Positions 21,590-33,300 of a stretch of DNA of 64,000 nucleotides are shown here, piece after piece. This DNA comes from Chamaecyparis obtusa (Eukaryota; Streptophyta; Pinopsida; Cupressales; Cupressaceae). The stretch spans positions 62,001 through 126,000 of the forward strand of contig BSBK01000524.1 in NCBI GenBank assembly GCA_027943335.1, given 5' to 3'. Each line of letters starts with the position of its first letter. Positions within the stretch are counted from its first letter, which is position 1. The translations under genes were made by a program, and so were the position numbers. The notes under the pieces were generated by a model. It searched no databases. It was not told the DNA's origin and saw only the letters and a list, made by a program, of their open reading frames with translations.

Positions 21590-23873
21590 CTCAACACACT
21601 GCTTAATCTTTTGTAGGCACATACTCAAGTTTCACCTTATTCTCCAAATCTTTTTCTTTCAAAAAGTGATACTAAACTTGATGTAGGAGCATCTAGGGTC
21701 TAATAACAATCTTGCATCACCCAAAAATATTGTCTAGTTTTTTAGTAAGGGCTATTTTTAGCAGGGTTACTATTTTTGAAAATTTTACCATTTCTAGTAA
21801 GTTTTTCATTTGTACACAAATTGTTCCAATTACTTCCTTGGAGGTTTATTTTGGATATATAAGCATGTTGGTAGCATTTCATGCCAAGATTGAGTCCATT
21901 TTTGATAATATTGATTTTTTTTGTTTTGATGTGGTGTTATAAAAACTTTAAACTTAGTTTTGAAGGCCTTAGAGGCTTCAAAAGGGGGTAAAAAATTGTT
22001 TGAGATGGTTATTTGTAATCCAAGCTATAGAGAACTTCAAGAGGTTTTCAAAAAGTGGTATAATAGAAAATTGGGTACACGATTCACAAGATATGGCCTC
22101 GAGAAGTTGCATTACTTTAGGAGAAAAAAAATCCCATTAAATACTCCAATGAGTGCTAGAACCCATTTGGGGGCATATTCTCGACACATTCCAATGTATG
22201 GAAAAATAATATAAAGGTTGTCAACCTAAAAAATGAGGGTTACAATTTCCAAAACCTTCTAGGCCAGTTAAACCTCCCAATATAAAGAAGATAAAAATGG
22301 GTTACCAAGAGTAGTTTTGATGGTGCATATGGTGGCTTTGGCTTGCAAATTATTGTAATGAAAATGCCCATGTGGTTGTAACATGTTATTTTATAAATAT
22401 TGTAATGTCATTTCATTGAAGATAATAGAAAGAAAGTGCTTCTATTCTTGCAATTGTTTGATTCTTGCAATTTTCATTTATTTCTCTGTTGTGTTGTGTG
22501 TTTAGGTTAGTAGGGGAGTTCCCTTCATCAAAACTGAAAAGTGTTTTTTCCTTGAATGCAGTATCAGATTCTTTGAAATATTTATTGCACTAGTGTTGTC
22601 ATAAAAGATAGAAATAGGCTCATCAAATAGTATTTCAATATTCTTCAAAGTTTTTTTCATCCACAGTACCTGTGTACACAAGTATGCAACACCAATGTGT
22701 TAATCTTATACACTTGATAAAGATAACGAGTCACATTTCTTACTTGACCAAGAAACCAACTAGGGTCCAAGGAAAAATGCACCCCACTTGTAGTTTTCTT
22801 GTCATCTACACAACTAGCCCAAGCTGCTTTAGTATAAGTAGTTAGAGTAAAATAAAAATTCTTAGGATACTATAATCCATAGTCTTCAATGCCTTTCAAG
22901 TATCTAAAAATTCTTTTCATAGTATCAACATGTGTTTCTATGGGATCTTGCTGGAATCTAGATATAAGAAAAATTACATGCATGACATCTAGTCTAGTAG
23001 AAATCAAATATAATAGTCCTCAAACCATTGATTTGTATCTTCTCATCAGTTGTTGGAGATTCAATGTCCTTACTCAATTTATAATAGATGGACATAGGAG
23101 TACTTACAAGTTTAGCATTTTCCATTCCAAAATTTCTCAACATTTCCTTAACATACTTTGATTATGAAATAAAGACACCTTCATTTTTATGATTGACTTG
23201 TAAAGAAAGAAATAAATTTAGTTCCCCAATCATAAACATTTCAAATCCCTCTTGCATCTTATCAAAAACATTCTTACACATACCATCATTTTATCGAAAT
23301 ATTATATCATCCTCATAGACTACAACAATTAAGATTTTATTTTCTTCAACTTTAAAATAAATATTGCCATATTTAGTACCTTTTTTAAATTATTGCTTAG
23401 TAAATACCTATCTAGTCTTGCATACCAAGATTTGGGAGATTTCTTCAATCCATATAATGTGTTCATAAAATTGTAGATGATATCTAATATGTTCGATAGT
23501 TTTAATCCTTTTGGTTTCTCTATGTATACTTCTTTCAATTCGCCATTCAAAAACATAGATCATTTGACATCCATCTGATAAAATTTGAAGCCCTTATGTA
23601 TTGTAAAAGTTAAAAACATCCTAATTTATTCTATTCTTTAAGTCTCCTTAAAATATATTCCTTCCACTTGTGAGTATCCCTTACACACAAGTCTTTCCTT
23701 ATTTATTACTATATGTCTTTTTTCATCTAATTTGTTTCAAAATATCCACTTAGTTCCTATCGTGCATTCTTTCCTTATGGTCTTGGGATAAGTTCCCAAG
23801 TATGTCTCTTATCAATTTATTCTAGCTCTTCTTTCATATAGATCTTATCCAATGTTGATCCTTGCAAGTTTCT
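21590..23873 (-). pseudogene. Decayed Ty1/copia RT-RNase H remnant, minus strand
   Basis: Reading leftwards, 23556-23329 gives MFLNGELKEVYIEKPKGLKL and NTLYGLKKSPKSWYARLDRY, the copia RT block after the first palm Asp. RNase H-like words follow to about 22540 and again at 21678-21590, which reads like the copia end region upstream of TKDQ-type sequence. The solo LTR at 21679-22530 splits the remnant and has a clean target duplication, so the copia debris was there first. Numerous stops and frameshifts make it a relic. It is cut at its upstream side near 23873, where a tgttag-type end begins. Confidence 0.75.
21679..22530 (+). mobile_element. Solo LTR of the chromovirus family
   Basis: An 852-bp LTR running tgatgtaggagcat...cccttcatca, flanked by aaact at 21674-21678 and 22531-22535. 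It is a diverged copy, in opposite orientation, of the LTRs of the array at 28917-46281: both begin tgatg(c/t)aggagcat and contain cttgcatcacccaaaaatat. It has no internal region, so LTR-LTR recombination removed the rest of the element. A short open frame at 21712-21942 matches the antisense-type frame found in all the array LTRs and is not a gene. Confidence 0.92.
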
Positions 23874-24840
23874 TGTTAGAAATATATGTTTAGTTGTTTG
23901 TTGTCATTAATGTCAAATATTGTATGAATTTAGGAAAATGAAAGATAATTATGTATCATGTGAAGATGATGTTTACTAGTGATTTAGTATTATACTCTTA
24001 TATCTAGAAGTCTATGTGGTCTGGATACCTATGGTTCATTGAACAAACAAATATAGTTTTATAGTTGCAGTTAATAGTGCTTCATTTGTGCTTTCTAGAA
24101 GGTTTGTGCAATGTAAGTTTGAAGGTGTGTTGATACTTACAGAGATGGATTTAGTTTCTAGCCTTAGTTGTGGTATTATTTGGTGATCTAAAAGTGTTAA
24201 AGTTCTGTTCATTTGTTGTCCTGGTCCAAAAATGTGTTGTGGTGACTTCTGACATGGACTATTGGCATGTACTATTATTTTTTACATGGCGTGTGAATCT
24301 CACCATGACATGTGGAGGTTTGGATATAATTGGAAACTTAGGCATTTCATTAGCTAGTGTGTTTATACATGTTTGAGATGGTGAAGTTCTTTTGGTAATT
24401 GTGAATCTGGCATTAGGCTATGTGTAGCATGTTCATGGTTTCTTCTCTCTCTTGGAGTAGATCATGCTTCTTGATTCAGGTGTAGTACCCACCCATAGTT
24501 TGCTTTTTAATTTTATATTGCCAAAATCATTTAGGCCACTTTTATGTGTGCGTTGATATTTCAATTTTATTATGGTTTTGGATGTATGACACTACATGGT
24601 GAGTTTTAATAAATGGATGATTATGGTGGTTATATTGATGTAGTTATATGATGTTAGTTATGATGATGATTTACATGTTTCAAAATGATGCTTATGATTA
24701 TGATTATACTTACCCCATACTTGCATGTGTTGGTGTTCATGTATGCTTTTATTTTCCTGTATGATGTGTTTGATATGGTTGAGGGACAAAGTCGTAGTTA
24801 CCTTCTTACAGGATCCACATGATGTCCCGATCCCCACCAT
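23874..24840. other. Unassigned repeat DNA, possible LTR start
   Basis: Begins tgttagaaatatatgttt next to the truncation of the copia remnant, which suggests the edge of another LTR, but no partner end or second copy was found. The remainder has long gatgatgattta-like runs and no gene. Confidence 0.3.
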
Positions 24841-24864
24841 TGCTTGCTATATATATATATATAT
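24841..24864. repeat. Short (TA)n tract at left border of Tat element
   Basis: gcttgc followed by about eight TA units, then the Tat LTR. The right border carries a much longer (AT)n tract followed by gcaagc, so the element sits inside a TA microsatellite. Confidence 0.85.
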
Positions 24865-25798
24865 TGTATGCACCCTGAAATGGTCGCCTAGACTTTGGGC
24901 CCCCATTCTTGCAATTTATCAAATCCTTGAATAAATATTTTCAAAAATCAATAGTTTCAAATTATATCAATTTCTTTGATCAAATCCTATTTTATCATTT
25001 ATTCGATTATTTTCTATGGGCTAACCATTTTATCCTAAGTCTTTATTTATTTAAAAAGAATTTCCTCCCCTTTTATTAAATAAAAAGCCCCCACTTTTCC
25101 TCTTATCCTAAGTTGCACAAATAAAGTATTATTCTTATTTTATAAAAAGAAGAAAATCACTTTTTGTCTCATATGGACACAAAAGTCAACTCTTATTTTC
25201 TCATTGGAGGATATTTGTGCACATGGATTGCTCCTCTTTCAAGCTTCACCCTTGATTAAATCTTTTGCCTCTTAATCTCCATGGTCCATTCCTTTTCAAT
25301 TCCTTATAAAAGAGAGCTCTTTTCTCATTCTAGGATCCCAACTTTGAATACTAATCTTATGCTGCAGGATTTCTTAGAGACTTTGGAGTTTTTTGAGATC
25401 TTTATGCATTTAGCTTTCATTCTTGCATTCTTAGCTTAAGCTTTCATGGCATCTAGCTTAGTTTCCTTTATTCTTTATATTAGCTCACATAACTTAATTA
25501 GCAAGGATTGTAATACTTTCTTTCCATAGCTTAACTTACATCTTCATTCTTAGCATAGTTGCATTGCATCTTCATTATTGATTCTTGAAGATATTGGCAT
25601 TCTTGCCCTTGTCTCTTTGAATCTCCCATTGTGTGGTTTACTAGCAAGGTTGCATGCTTCAATAGCTCTAGCTGAGAGCACCATCAACATCCTTGTGACT
25701 CCATGCCTAGGGAGCTCTAGGTCACTTTCTCAAGGTTTCCCATTCATGGATTCTCTTGGAAGTAATGACTTAGAGAAGTGCATTATTTAGTGTGTACA
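24865..25798 (+). repeat. Tat element 5' LTR
   Basis: Starts tgtatgcaccctg. Homology with the 3' LTR holds to about 25792 (tatttagt); the exact end is uncertain because the partner runs into (AT)n, and tgtgtaca at 25791-25798 is the likely terminus. It has a ccttataaaagagagctc TATA region near 25303-25320. No primer site follows, in keeping with an adjacent deletion. Confidence 0.85.
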
Positions 25799-25814
25799 TT
25801 TGTATTTATTTCAC

Positions 25815-26400
25815 AACTGACTGATAGAGCTCAACCCTTTAATAAGACTTTGCACAAAGGGGTTAAATGTGTTTGGAATGAAGATTGTCAACAAAGCATG
25901 GACCAAATCAAATAGTACTTGGCCAATCCTCCAATCTTAATGCCTCATATCCCAGGAAAACCACTCATATTATATGTTTCAGCAACAAAATCTTCTCTCG
26001 GGGCATTATTAACACAACTTGATGACATTGGAAAAGAAAGAGCTATATACTACATCAGTCATACTCTCGTGTCATATGAGGTCAATTACACTAGTATTGA
26101 AAAATCTTGCCTTGCGGTGGTGTTTGCTTCCCAAAAGTTGTGACATTACATGCTTGCACATACAATACACCTCATTGCAAAGATTAATCCTCTCAAATAT
26201 TTTCTTGGTAAGGCTGCTCTCATAGGTAGACTTGCTAAGTGGATGATGATCTTATCAGAATTTGACATAGAGTATGTTGAGCGTAAGGCTATAAAAGGAC
26301 AAGCCATAGTTGACCAATTGGCTGATTTTCTAATTCAAGATAAAGCACAAATTCAAGTTGAATTTCCAGATGAGAACATAATGTACATGACTGCAAGAAC
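25815..26400 (+). pseudogene. Tat RT thumb and RNase H
   Basis: Starts in the RT thumb with FISQLTDRAQPFNKTLHKG, passes a TAG at 25916-25918, then reads NPPILMPHIPGKPLILYVSA (25924 onwards), SSLGALLTQLDD, ISHTLVSYEVNYTSIEKSC and, after another stop at about 26143, GRLAKWMMILSEFDIEYVER. These are the connection and RNase H blocks of Tat/Athila gypsy polyproteins. The absence of upstream RT palm sequence and the close LTR show that a deletion joined LTR and pol. Confidence 0.88.
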
Positions 26401-26800
26401 ATGGAAGATGTTCTTTGATGGTTCTTTCATGCAAAATGGTTCAGGAGTAGGAGTGTTATTTGTTTCTCCTCATGGGTACACGATCCCTAAGTCCTAAAAA
26501 CTATTGTTCCCATGTAAAAATAACATTGCTGAGTATGAGGCCTTGACAAATGGATTAAAAATGGCAATAGAGTGGAGAATCATAGAGCTGCATATTTATG
26601 GGGATTCACAATTGATAGTCAACCAAGTTAATGAAGAATACCAAACAAAAGATGAAAAACTGGTACCCTACAAGAAAATGGTTGATTCATTGCAGTGATA
26701 TTTCACCTTTGTTACATTTCAAAAAATCCCTAGAGCAGAGAATAAAGCAGTTGATGCTATGGCTACATTGGCTTCACTCCTTCAGCTAGAACAACATGAC
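26401..26800 (+). pseudogene. Tat second (archaeal-type) RNase H
   Basis: A second RNase H domain follows the first: WKMFFDGSFMQNGSGVGVLF carries the first Asp, NNIAEYEALTNGLKMAIEW the Glu, and LHIYGDSQLIVNQVNEEYQ the second Asp. RAENKAVDAMATLASLL holds the last acidic residue. The acidic set is complete, but the frame has a TAA at about 26498 and a TGA at about 26698. Dual RNase H is known from the Tat lineage of plant gypsy elements, where the extra domain resembles archaeal and plant RNase HI. Confidence 0.87.
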
Positions 26801-26959
26801 TCTAGATTCAAATTCCTGGTGGAAGAGCTACACTATCCTATCTATGACTCCCAAGAAAGCCAAGTTGTTTGTACCCTTGTTGGCCATGAGTCATCCCACT
26901 ATGGTGCCATTTACTCATACCTCCATGATGGCATTATTCCCAAAACCTTCAACCATTCT

Positions 26960-28153
26960 GAATGAAGAAACTTAACCCGAAATGCCTCTTGCCACACCCT
27001 TATCTTTGGTGATCTATATAGGAGGGGTTTAGATGGGACACTTCTTAGGTGCTTGGAAAAGGATGAGTCCAACCAAGCGTTAGCTAACATTCACATGAGA
27101 ATTTGTGGAGGACATTCCAATGGTCTTTCCATGGCCCAAAGTTTTCTTAGGGTGGGGTACTATTGGCCTACCATGCAGACAGATGCAGTAGCTTTTGCTA
27201 AATCTTGAGAAAAGTGTCAGAAACATGGTAACTTGATACATGTTCCAGGTAGGGCACTTATTCCTTCTATTTCTCATTGGCCATTTCAGCACTGGGCCTT
27301 TGACCTTGTTGGGTAGATTCATCGCAACTCATCAGGTGGAAAAAAATTTATCATCACTGCTACTAATTACTTTACCAAATGGGTAGAAGCTGTCCCACTT
27401 TCTGTTGCCTTGGGCAAGATAGTTTCTTTGTTTATTTTGAACCATATCATTTTTCGGTATGGAGTGCCTTCTAAAATAGTCACTAACAATGGAGGTCAGT
27501 TTAAAAACAAAGACCTTAAACATCTCTGCAAGAAGTTCAAGATAAAGCAACATTGGTCCTCCATTTACTTCCCGCAAGGAAATGGACAAGCAGAAGCTTC
27601 GAATAAAACCATTCTTAAGATTCTCCATAAAACAGTTCACAAGAATGGTAGAGATTGGCATCTACAGATAAATCCAACCTTGTGGGCCTATAGAATGAGT
27701 ATTCATACTCCAACTGGGGCTACTCCTTTTGCCCTTACTTATGGTGCTGAAGCAGTGTTACCTTTAGAGGTGGAGATTCCTTCACTTAGAGTTTCCCTTA
27801 AAGGTCTAGTGATAGATGAAGACTACCGCGCCATGAGGCTCCAAGAACTAGAACTTCTAGATGAGAAGTGTAAAGCATCCTTTGATCACATGAGAATCTA
27901 CTAGAAGCATATTTCCAAAGCATTCAACAAGAAGGTTCACCCTAGAGAATTTCAAGTGGGGGATCTTGTTCTATGAGAAAACCCTAAAAACCAACAACAT
28001 AGAGAGAAAAAGGAGAAATTCAAACCTAATTGGCTTGGACCATACATCATTACTATTGCTTTTGGGACAGGTGCTTATTTACTATCTGATCTAGAGGGAG
28101 AGTAGATCCCTGATCCTATAAATGTTTTGCACCTCAAGAAGTTCTATCCATGA
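26960..28153 (+). pseudogene. Tat integrase
   Basis: The HHCC zinc region reads MRICGGHSNGLSMAQSFL, GYYWPTMQTDAVAFAK, then a TGA stop where the first Cys of CxxC belongs (followed by EKCQKHGN). The core includes HWAFDLVG (first catalytic Asp) and YFTKWVEAVPL. The second catalytic position reads IVTNNGGQFKN, with Asn in place of Asp. The Glu is kept in GQAEASNKTI. The carboxyl part (DEKCKASFDHMRIY, then after a stop FQVGDLVL) ends with HVLHLKKFYP-like text and TGA at 28151-28153. No chromodomain is present, as expected for Tat. The enzyme is inactive. Confidence 0.88.
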
Positions 28154-28911
28154 TGCCTATTCTATCTAGGGGCATCCTTTGTACATACTTATTGATCCTG
28201 AAAAAAATTCTAAAAAAAATTCATATATGATGCTAAAAAAATCCTAAAAAGCATATAAAGTCCTGAAAAAATTTAAAAATTCAAAAAAATAAAAATAAAA
28301 AATAAAAAAATCTCCAAGTGGTGAAAACTAGGAAACATGTGCTACTTGAGGCCTTTGCACCCTTATTTCTTAGCACTCATCCTTGACACTTAGCCTTTCT
28401 CCATCATGCCTTGAACTTGTTGCCTTTGTTTGGAATTGGTCTTTCTCTTTGTCTAGGGGGCATAATTGTGTTAGCTTTGGTTTCTTGGATGCGTTGGTCT
28501 TTAGGACATCTTGCAAATGGTGTTTTTCAACACCACCCCAAACTGTGTTTTTCAACACTACCCTAGCATCAAGTGTTTCTCAACACTTATCAGATATCTT
28601 ACCTACAGTCTAGCATGATATGCTATTTTCCACTGGTAGATGTGATACTCAAAGTTTGACTCTATGACCTACACACACACACTTAAACACTCGACTCGCT
28701 GAGACTTGGTTGACTTTATTTCTTTGTGTGCTATCTATGATGATTTCTATGATGAGTGTTCTCTCCCTAATAGTTTTCGATGATGCTGAGCTAGAAGATT
28801 GGGGGCACGTGGACATGTTTTATTGCTTTTTCTGCTTGTGGGTATATTTTGTTGGTCCTAACTATCATTACCATTTATGCTTGTTCCACTTGACATTGGG
28901 GTCTACAAGGT
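28154..28911 (+). other. Tat element non-coding 3' region, left of array
   Basis: After the integrase stop, an A-rich stretch (28200-28310) and C/T-rich text without a gene. The words caacaccaccc and caacactaccc recur around 28530-28580. It continues on the far side of the array at 46287. Confidence 0.6.
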
Positions 28912-28916
28912 ATTAT

Positions 28917-29775
28917 TGATGAAGGGTGCTCCCCTTAATACCACAAACACATAACAGAAATAGAGAAACAACAACAATAATATGCAAGAACGGAAAATTA
29001 GCTTCTTATTATCTCCACAAATGTGGAATTAACAACTTTCAGAATTACAATATGCAAAGCCCCATGGGCATTCCTTACAACATTCTGTAGGACAAAGCCT
29101 CAAATCAATACCCAGATCTACTACCCAGAACTATTCTGAACTGCCTAAGACAATAATACAGCCTTCCTTATATAGGCAATTTTCCACCGCCTGGGAAGGT
29201 TCCAAAATTTTAGCCAATAAGGCCGACCAAACTTAGAATTATTTTATTTTAAATTTTATTACATCATAGTCGGCTCAAGACAAACTTTGAAACCCGAACA
29301 GAAATTTTGAAGAAAATTATTTTTCGCCATTTCGGGTGGCCCAACTTCCGAAGACCATAAGTCATCACCAGTTGACCTGATCGGCTATTATAACCCCATT
29401 TCAGAAATGCCACGAAGCGCTCTACAGGCTTGACTGGCGCAAGCGCTCGTCACCCAAATTTTCAACCTCATCCGGGGCCTCTAAAGCCTTCAAAACTGAG
29501 TTCAAAGTTTCTGTACCCTGCTGCCAATACCGAAAATCTTCAATATCTTCCAATATACACTTGATCTGGCAATGAAACTTTACTGGCAGACTTATATGAC
29601 CAAAATCAACCTCCAAGAAAGAAATCAGATCATTTTGAGCACATACAAAAATTACCAAAAATAGTAACTTTCCATAAATAGCAGCTCTGCACAAAATAGC
29701 CCTTATTGAATACAAAAATAGAAATATTTTTGGGTGATGCAAGATTGCTCTTACACGCAGGATGCTCCTGCATCA
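28917..29775 (-). repeat. Array LTR A (outer, 3' side of the element)
   Basis: 859 bp, tgatgaagggtg...ctcctgcatca on the + strand. Its left neighbour is attat target DNA, so it is the outer 3' LTR. The minus-strand TATA box (cctatataagg) is at 29166-29176. I count about 29 differences to LTR D by eye. Near its right end it reads cacgcagg, shared with LTR C. Confidence 0.95.
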
Positions 29776-29813
29776 GACACCCGGGGTAATTTGAGAAGTG
29801 AACCTGTCACGAC

Positions 29814-32800
29814 TCAGGTGTGCAGAGGAAAACCAAGACGGCTAACCTCCTCCTTTGTCAGCCATGATGAATCTTCAACATGTCATCCTTTCCACTTGAC
29901 CAGATATTCTTCATATGTCCTGTTCCTCGTGCTTCTGCCAACACGACTGTCCAGTATATCTTCGATCTCCTTAGTGTCTGAACTAGTTGCTGGAATACTC
30001 CACTGTGCTGCTGTGATCTCATCTTCAACACCTCCTTCATGATACTCTGTCAGATCTGAAATGTTAAACACTGGTGAAATATTTAGCTCAGTAGGCAATT
30101 CTACCTCATATGCGTTTCCTGAATCATGTTTCTTCAGTATCCTGCATGGTCCAAACTTCTTCATTTTCAGCTTGTTATATGTACCAACTGGAAACCGCTC
30201 CTTCCGCAAATGAACCATGACTTCATCACCAACTTGAAATTCTTTATACCTCCTTTTCTCATCTGCCTTAGCCTTATACTGTGCATTCATCTTGGTAATA
30301 TGCTTCCTCACCTCTTCATGGATGTTCTTCAAGTGTTCTGCAAAATCCTCAGCTTCAGCACTACTTATTCCTCCTTTATCTATCTTCCTCAATTCAGATG
30401 CATTTCTTTGACTACTTCCATATACAATCTGGAATGGTGATTTACCAGTGCTCCTGTTGACAGAATTATTGTATGCAAATTCTGCCTATGGTAAAATCAG
30501 ATCCCATCCTGTTGGCTTATCTCCAACCAAACATCTCAGCAAATTTCCCAAACTTCTATTCACCACCTCTGTCTGTCCATCAGTCTGTGGATGATGTGAT
30601 GAACTGAACTTCAAATCTGTCTTTAACTTCTTTCACAACGTACGCCAGAAATATCTAACAAACTTAGTGTCCCGATCTGAAACTATGGTCTTTGGCAAAC
30701 CATGAAGTCTCACTACTTCTCTGAAAAATAATTCTGCTACATGAACAACATCATTAGTCTTCTTGCAGGGAATAAAATGTGCCATCTTTGAAAATCTGTC
30801 AACTACCACAAAAATTGAATCGTGTCCCCGCTGTGTCCTCAGTAAACCAAGAACAAAATCCATGCCGATATCCTCCCAAGGCTTCTCTGGTACAGGTAAT
30901 GGCTGATACAACCCTGTATTCTGCTTCACTCCTTTCGCCATCTGACATACTCTGCAACTCTGTACAAACTTCTTCACATCTTGCTGCAACTGTGGCCAAT
31001 AATAATTCTCACTAACCAAACCAAGGGTTTTATCAGGACCAAAATGTCTAGCCAATCCCCCGCTATGCTTCTCCTTGATGAGATTCTCCCTCATAGAACT
31101 TCGTGGAATGTACAACTGACTCCCTCTGAATAGCATATCATCCTGGATGATGAAATCCAACCATTTTGTCCTGTCTAGAGTAACAGGTTCTGTACAAGCT
31201 TTCCAAGCTTCACCAAAATCAGGATCCTCTCGATACAAATTCTTGAGTTCCTTGAACCCAACCACTTCAATCTGCATTTCTGTCAGCAATAGTTGCCTTC
31301 TGCTAAGAGCATCTGCAACCCTATTAGACTTTCCACTCCTGTGTTTCAAAACAAATGTATAACTCTGCAAAAACTCAACCCATTTCAAATGCCTTTGATT
31401 CAATTTTTCTTGACTATTCAAATATTGCAAAGCTTGATGATCAGTATACAAAACAAACTCCTTAGGAAGCAGATAATGTCTCCACTTCTTTAATACCTGA
31501 ACTATAGCATAAAATTCCTGATCATAAACAGAATATTTTCTCTTGGCATTATTTAACTTCTCACTGAAATAAGCAACAGGTTTACCTTCTTGGCTCATAA
31601 CAGCTCCTATTGCAGTACCACTAGCATCACAATCTACTTGAAACACCTTGTTAAAATCTGGAAGTGCTAAAACAGGTTGTTCTTTAACTTTTTGTTTCAA
31701 TATTTGAAAACTCTTTTCTGCTCCTTTAGTCCACTTAAACTCTTTCCTATCCCCTCTCATTGTTTCAGTCAAGGGTCCACAAATACTGCTAAAATTTTTG
31801 ATAAACTTTCTGTAAAAGCTAGCTAGACCGTGAAAAGATCTTACCTAAGTAGCACTCCTTGGAGTAGGCCATTCAAGGATAGCTTGCACCTTCTCTGGGT
31901 CCATTTTTAGACCTTCTGCTGAAACTACAAATCCCAAATACACTAACTCTTTCTTCACAAAACTGCACTTCTTCAAATTAATCAATAATTTCTCTTCTCT
32001 CAACTTCTCAAATACCATACGAATATGCATCATATGCTCATCCAATGTCTTACTAAAGATCAAAATATCATCTAGGTAAACAATGAAAAACTTACCCAGA
32101 AATTCTTTCAGAACCTCGTTCATGAGCCGCATGAAAGTGCTCGGTGCATTGGTTAGCCCAAAAGGCATGACTAACCACTCATACAGTCTTTCCTTTGTCT
32201 TGAAGGCAGTCTTCCATTCATCTTCTTCTCTGATCCGAATCTGATGATATCCACTCTTCAGATCTATCTTTGAGAAATACACAGCTCCACTCAAACAGTC
32301 CATAATATCATCCATTCGTGGCAATGGAAACTTGTACTTGATTGTGATCTTGTTTATTGCTCTGAAATCTGTACACATCCTCCACTCTCTATTCTTCTTT
32401 GGTGCTAATACCGCGGGTACAGCATAGGGACTCAGACTCTCTCAAATCAATCCTTTCTGTAACAACTCATGTACTTGTCTGTTGAACTCCTCACTTTCTG
32501 CAGGTGTCATTCTGTGCGCTGCCTTATTCGGTAAACTCGCTCCTGGGATCAAGTCCATCTGATGACTGATCTTCCTGACTGGTGGTAATCCATTAGGCAC
32601 ATTATCGGATACAATATCTTGAAACTCATTCAACAAATCTGCAACTTCTACAGGAACATCTTCTACTTCCTCTTTACCAGCTTTTGGAATTAAAGCAAAA
32701 CATACATGCTCATGCCTCATACCATCTAGGAAATTTCTTCCATCAACAAAAGTTATCCTTGCATTACCACATACCTTTTCTTCAGTCTCCTTCAATGGTT

Positions 32801-33300
32801 TTAGCTTATGTCGCACTCCATCCTTTGTCAGGGAATAGGTATTCGCACGACCATCATGTACAGCACATCTGTCAAACTGCCACGGTCTACCTAACAACAT
32901 ATGACATGCATCCATAGAGATGATATCACATAGCACCTCATCTTGGTACCCGCCGATCTTGAACTTTACCAGGCACTATTCACTGACCATGACCTTGTGG
33001 TCATCCTGCACCCAGGCAATCCGATATGGATGTGGGTGTTTCTGTCTCTTGAGCTTCAACTTTGTCACCATCTCTTCTGACACCAAATTGTCAGTGCTTC
33101 CACTATCGATAATCACATCACAACATTTACCTTCACACTTGCACCTGGTGTGAAACAAGCTCCTCCTTTGCTCAGGTTCATTCTCACCACTCAACAGGAC
33201 TCTTCTGTTAATCAACGTTTCTCCTCTTTCAGCATCTTCAGAATTTGATGATCTGGCATCTTCATCTACATGTGCAACTCTGGCCTGGCCTTCATTTCTC
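29814..33300 (-). pseudogene. Chromovirus pol, unit 1 (PR-RT-RH-IN-chromodomain)
   Basis: Read right to left. Protease has VIIDSGSTDNLVSEEMV (about 33120-33070) with a stop a little downstream (MVSE then TAG). RT has [24 protein letters not shown] and an intact YLDDILIF box at 32067-32078. RNase H has NKVFQVDCDASG and FVLYTDHQALQYLNSQ. Integrase has HSGGLARHFG, CRVCQMAKG, DIGMDFVLGL and IVSDRDTKF. The end is a chromodomain ([19 protein letters not shown]) that normally binds methylated histone H3 and guides integration to heterochromatin. Stops: RSAT-TAG (shared with unit 2), WRTL-TGA (shared with unit 3), LP-TAG-AEF (shared with unit 2), and WKG-TGA inside the chromodomain (shared with unit 3). 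A private S to F change gives [10 protein letters not shown]. Confidence 0.93.

Noticed and set aside
23874..24840. Complete solo LTR starting tgttagaaat
   Set aside because: No matching ca-end, second copy or flanking duplication could be found, so only a possible LTR start is noted.
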